Below are positions 14,734-17,286 of a stretch of 17,286 nucleotides of DNA, piece by piece (within the stretch, counting starts at the first letter, position 1; each line of letters opens with the position of its first letter). The stretch comes from JAVXAG01 sp036660615. Lineage in GTDB: Bacteria; Bacillota; Clostridia; Peptostreptococcales; Anaerovoracaceae. Location of the stretch: NCBI GenBank assembly GCA_036660615.1, contig JAVXAG010000031.1:1-17286 (forward strand). Reading direction: 5' to 3'. Under the pieces are notes generated by a model that made no database searches, was not told the DNA's origin, and was given only the letters and a program-made list of their open reading frames with translations. A program made the translations under genes and the position numbers.

Positions 14734-15630
14734 TTATGTATCCAAAAACTTTCTCATTGAAACTATACTTCCGCAAGCTCCTATACTAACTCCTATTGCA
14801 AGGAAAATACACACTAAATTTCCTGCTAAGTACCCAACTGGTACTAATGGTGATGAAATAATTGACATTATATCCGTACCTATGACTTGTACAATTTTCC
14901 CATACACCAGGGCGGTTATCCCGACTGATATCAGTGAAGAAAAGACTCCTATGATGACACCTTCTGCCAAAAATGGTCCTCTTATAAACCAGTTGGTTGC
15001 TCCTATATACTTCATTATTGATATTTCTCTTGACCTATTAAATACGGTCAACTTGATTGTATTTGCAACGACTACCACAGAAACAACTACTAAGAATCCC
15101 ATTATTATTAATGCCGCTAGTTGTAAGAAATCCGTTGCTTTTGTAAGTTTCTCAACGGTTTCTTGGTAATACTTTACGTTTTCTATGCCGTCCAGTTTTG
15201 ACGCTTGTGTTGTTACTGATGTAGCACTCTCCAAATCGCTAACTGTTACTAGGACTGAATTGGGCAATGGGTTATTCCCAAGGGAGTCAAGCAGATATCC
15301 GCTATCGCCCCATCTTACTTTCATTATATCTAATGCTTCTGCTTTGTCACGATATTCAACTTCCTTGACACCTTTTAGATTTTTTAGCTGTGCCATTATC
15401 TCATCGGACTGTGCTGTATTTGTACTATCTTTTAGATAGATTTCTACTAAATCATAATCTTGTTTTACTACTTCTGTAAAAAGATTTACATTGACTGTTA
15501 TTACGAAGAACAGTCCTAGAATAAGCATCATTGCTGTAATTGCAAATATTGACGTTGCGCTCATTCCTTTGTTTCTGTTTATCTGTGTAAATGCTTGTTT
15601 TATGTTATATAATAGCTGATTCATCATCAA
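14734..15630 (-). CDS. ftsX: Cell division protein FtsX
   Basis: Permease-like subunit of the FtsEX complex, passing ATP-driven conformational change to an extracellular hydrolase. The 298 residues show a short cytoplasmic N-terminus with the NRNKGMSATSIF segment, TM1 (about 22-46), a large extracellular domain (about 47-168), TM2 (about 170-193), the cytoplasmic loop NRSREISIMKYIGATNWFIRGPF (typical of this permease family), TM3 (about 220-243) and TM4 (about 262-287). The ATG at 15630 is within the end of ftsE (26-bp overlap) with GGAGG 6 nt upstream, so translation is coupled. The partner hydrolase gene follows 26 bp downstream. Confidence 0.96.
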   Translation of the reverse strand: MMMNQLLYNIKQAFTQINRNKGMSATSIFAITAMMLILGLFFVITVNVNLFTEVVKQDYDLVEIYLKDSTNTAQSDEIMAQLKNLKGVKEVEYRDKAEALDIMKVRWGDSGYLLDSLGNNPLPNSVLVTVSDLESATSVTTQASKLDGIENVKYYQETVEKLTKATDFLQLAALIIMGFLVVVSVVVVANTIKLTVFNRSREISIMKYIGATNWFIRGPFLAEGVIIGVFSSLISVGITALVYGKIVQVIGTDIMSIISSPLVPVGYLAGNLVCIFLAIGVSIGACGSIVSMRKFLDT

Positions 15631-16357
15631 AGACCTCCGATTCTAACACTGCTTTTGGAGTGTCTTCTTCAACCATAGTTTCTTCGTATCCATATAGTCC
15701 AAACTCATCACGTACTATATGACCTTTTTCGATGGCTATTACTCTTTTGTTCATTCTGTCAACTATGTCTTTTGCATGGGTAACCATTACAATAGTTGTT
15801 CCTCTAGTATTTATTTGATTCAATAGTTCCATAATGCCCTGTGCTGTATCCGGATCTAAGTTTCCTGTAGGCTCATCGGCTATTAGAACTGTTGGGTTGT
15901 TTATAAGTGCTCTAGCAATTGCAACTCTTTGTTGCTCTCCTGCTGACAGTTCTTCTGGATACTTGTCCGCTTTACTGCTTATTCCCACAAGACTCAATAT
16001 CTGTGGAACTTGTTTTCTTATCTGTCTCTTTGACTTATGCAAAATCTCCATTGCAAATGCCACGTTTTCGAATACTGTCTTTTTAGGCAATAGTCTAAAG
16101 TCTTGAAAGACAATCCCAGTCTTTCTTCTAAGTCCCGGAATATCTCTGTTACTTAATTTTGTAACTTCCTGACCATCTACAATTATGCTGCCTTTATCTG
16201 CATCTATCTCTTTTAATATCAGTTTGATAAATGTAGATTTTCCAGCTCCACTTGGACCAACAAGGAACACGAAATCGCCTTTTGCAATATCGATGCTGAC
16301 ATCTTCCAGCCCAACGTTAGTGTTATATAATTTAGTTACATTTTTAAACGTAATCAT
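15605..16357 (-). CDS. ftsE: Cell division ATP-binding protein FtsE
   Basis: ABC-type ATPase that pairs with FtsX at the division site or sidewall. The 250 residues have Walker A GPSGAGKST (34-42), Q-loop FQDFRLLP (84-91), signature LSAGEQQRVAIARAL (137-151), Walker B VLIADEP (157-163) and switch H194. The family usually ends near residue 228; here an acidic tail of about 20 residues (EETMVEEDTPKAV onward) extends it, and its last codons overlap the ftsX start. AGGGG is 5 nt before the ATG, and a promoter lies just upstream, so this is the first gene of the ftsE-ftsX-lytM-recJ-ctpA run. Confidence 0.97.
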   Translation of the reverse strand: MITFKNVTKLYNTNVGLEDVSIDIAKGDFVFLVGPSGAGKSTFIKLILKEIDADKGSIIVDGQEVTKLSNRDIPGLRRKTGIVFQDFRLLPKKTVFENVAFAMEILHKSKRQIRKQVPQILSLVGISSKADKYPEELSAGEQQRVAIARALINNPTVLIADEPTGNLDPDTAQGIMELLNQINTRGTTIVMVTHAKDIVDRMNKRVIAIEKGHIVRDEFGLYGYEETMVEEDTPKAVLESEVFDDESAII

Positions 16358-16398
16358 ATTTTCCCCTTTTTTCTAGTTGTTTCAACAAAGTTAATACA

Positions 16399-16427
16399 AT
16401 TATACTATATTTCTATGGTTTTTTAAA
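16399..16427 (-). promoter_or_regulatory. Promoter of the ftsE operon
   Basis: TTTAAA (16422-16427, 4 of 6 consensus) and TATAAT (16399-16404) with a 17-bp spacer, 41 bp before the ftsE ATG. The 96-bp gap after the ParA-like gene shows no clear terminator hairpin, so some read-through from that gene is possible. Confidence 0.65.
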
Positions 16428-16453
16428 TAGTAAAAGGGATATAAATAGCCTTG

Positions 16454-17248
16454 TTAATGTGAAACTTTTGTGATATTTGCCATTTTTTCCTGTATCTTAT
16501 CCATATATTCCCTCATTTCCTCCCAAATTTTTTTATTAGTGAAATGAAACTTGCAATTGTATTCGTTTTCGTAGAATGCTTCTTCGTCAAATATTGGAAT
16601 ATGTATCGGCTCTTTTTCTTTCAAATAGTTGTTTACTTCTTTTTTTTCTACGCCTTTGTTTTCTTTGTTAACAACCCAAATCACTTTTGCTCCTTGTGAT
16701 TGTCTGCGTTTTATATCTTTAAATAGTTTTGCCCCACCTATCATCTTTGACGGCAATGGCTCAATCACTCCAATTAATATATCCATATCTTCTGGCAGGT
16801 TGTCCCAATCCTCTCGACAGTCAAAATCGCATATAACTATTTCTCCGCTGATATTATTGATGATTCTTTCTTTCTGTTCTATGCTAGGCTCTATCTCTTT
16901 TTTACAATTATCAGGTGTAATCAACGCCCAGTTGATACCCTCTTCTATGTTTTTTCTTCCTCTTATTGTACTCTTTTCTTCTGCAAGTTTATAAAAGTCT
17001 ACAAACTCTCGATTGACAAATCTTTTTTCCATGGCAACGCTATCAAACAAAAGTGAAAGTCTTTTTCTCGGATTTCCAATCTCCACAAAGGCCACGCTTT
17101 TCCCCTTCTCACAAAAATAGTATGCAAGTGATGTTGCAACAAATGTTGTTCCAACGCTCTCACCTATTCCAAATATGCCAATTTTAACTTTCTCTATACT
17201 GTTATAATTATCATTCCTCTGAGTTTCCCTAAAAAATTTCCTTTCCAT
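16454..17248 (-). CDS. MinD/ParA-like P-loop protein with degenerate Walker A
   Basis: A 264-residue protein with the look of the SIMIBI/MinD-ParA class: strand VKIGIFGIGESVGTTFVATS (21-40) followed by a helix, a KSVAFVEIG strand (50-58), a Walker-B-like strand IVICDFDC (about 135-142), and IGVIEPLPSKMIGGAKLF and KVIWVVNKEN segments resembling the later strands and the NKx(D/E) base-recognition region. The loop reads GIGESVGTT, without the invariant P-loop lysine and without the leading signature lysine, as in TadZ/CpaE-type atypical members. ATP hydrolysis is therefore doubtful. AGGAGG lies 5 nt before the ATG; the frame stays open to the window edge, so a longer form cannot be fully excluded. 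Its role and partners (for example pilus assembly or positioning) lie outside the window. Confidence 0.7.
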   Translation of the reverse strand: MERKFFRETQRNDNYNSIEKVKIGIFGIGESVGTTFVATSLAYYFCEKGKSVAFVEIGNPRKRLSLLFDSVAMEKRFVNREFVDFYKLAEEKSTIRGRKNIEEGINWALITPDNCKKEIEPSIEQKERIINNISGEIVICDFDCREDWDNLPEDMDILIGVIEPLPSKMIGGAKLFKDIKRRQSQGAKVIWVVNKENKGVEKKEVNNYLKEKEPIHIPIFDEEAFYENEYNCKFHFTNKKIWEEMREYMDKIQEKMANITKVSH

Positions 17249-17286
17249 TGATTCCTCCTTTTGTAATGCGATGGTGGATTGATTGC

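Noticed and set aside
14708..14776. Upstream ATG for the LytM hydrolase overlapping ftsX
   Set aside because: It would place a charged stretch before the signal peptide; AAGGAG is positioned for the ATG at 14707.
1..17286. CRISPR arrays, tRNA/rRNA genes, insertion sequences, prophage or defence islands
   Set aside because: No repeated spacer pattern, no structural RNA signatures, no transposase or integrase, and gene packing and composition look uniform across the window.

Overview
The window is dense, low-GC bacterial chromosome. Gene content (ftsE-ftsX-LytM-ctpA, yerC/TrpR-related gene, EcsC-family protein, short RecJ, pyrimidine-nucleoside phosphorylase), AT-rich promoters and strong AGGAGG-type ribosome sites point to a clostridial Firmicute; I cannot name a genus. 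There are 18 protein genes, 17 on the minus strand and one on the plus strand. I see no tRNA, rRNA, CRISPR array, transposase or riboswitch, and no gene-free stretch longer than about 150 bp.

Read in the direction of minus-strand transcription (right to left), the layout is as follows. (1) 17248-16454: a MinD/ParA-like protein with a degenerate P-loop. (2) 16357-10810: ftsE, ftsX, a LytM/M23 murein hydrolase, recJ and an S41 C-terminal processing protease. This is a cell-wall/division operon with a DNA repair exonuclease embedded in it, driven by a promoter at about 16399-16427. (3) 10734-10438: a YerC/TrpR-like regulator with its own near-consensus promoter and intrinsic terminator. (4) 10351-6887: six tightly packed genes: Sfp-type phosphopantetheinyl transferase, recX, tcdA, an Smr-like protein, an EcsC-family protein and an unrecognised acidic-tailed protein. 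(5) 6872-5958 on the plus strand: a stand-alone FeoB-type membrane domain without its GTPase. (6) 5874-1383: rmuC, a metallophosphoesterase, deoB (phosphopentomutase) and pdp (pyrimidine-nucleoside phosphorylase). (7) 1238-6: a REC-GGDEF-PAS response regulator with its own promoter.

Functionally, FtsEX recruits and activates a periplasmic or extracellular LytM hydrolase, and the CtpA-type protease commonly accompanies it. deoB and pdp act in successive steps of nucleoside salvage: phosphorolysis gives (deoxy)ribose-1-phosphate, which is then isomerised to the 5-phosphate. The recX-tcdA-smr-ecsC group is mixed housekeeping with no single pathway visible.

The points most worth a second look are these. 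The FeoB-like permease has no G domain yet keeps the conserved gate motifs. RecX appears to start at a rare AUU codon behind a strong Shine-Dalgarno sequence. The diguanylate cyclase lacks an inhibitory site and carries a cysteine-rich C-terminal PAS. The ParA-like protein lacks the P-loop lysine. An uncharacterised gene is coupled to EcsC. Several gene starts were moved to agree with ribosome sites and family N-termini. I do not see a clear new multi-gene defence or mobile system here.
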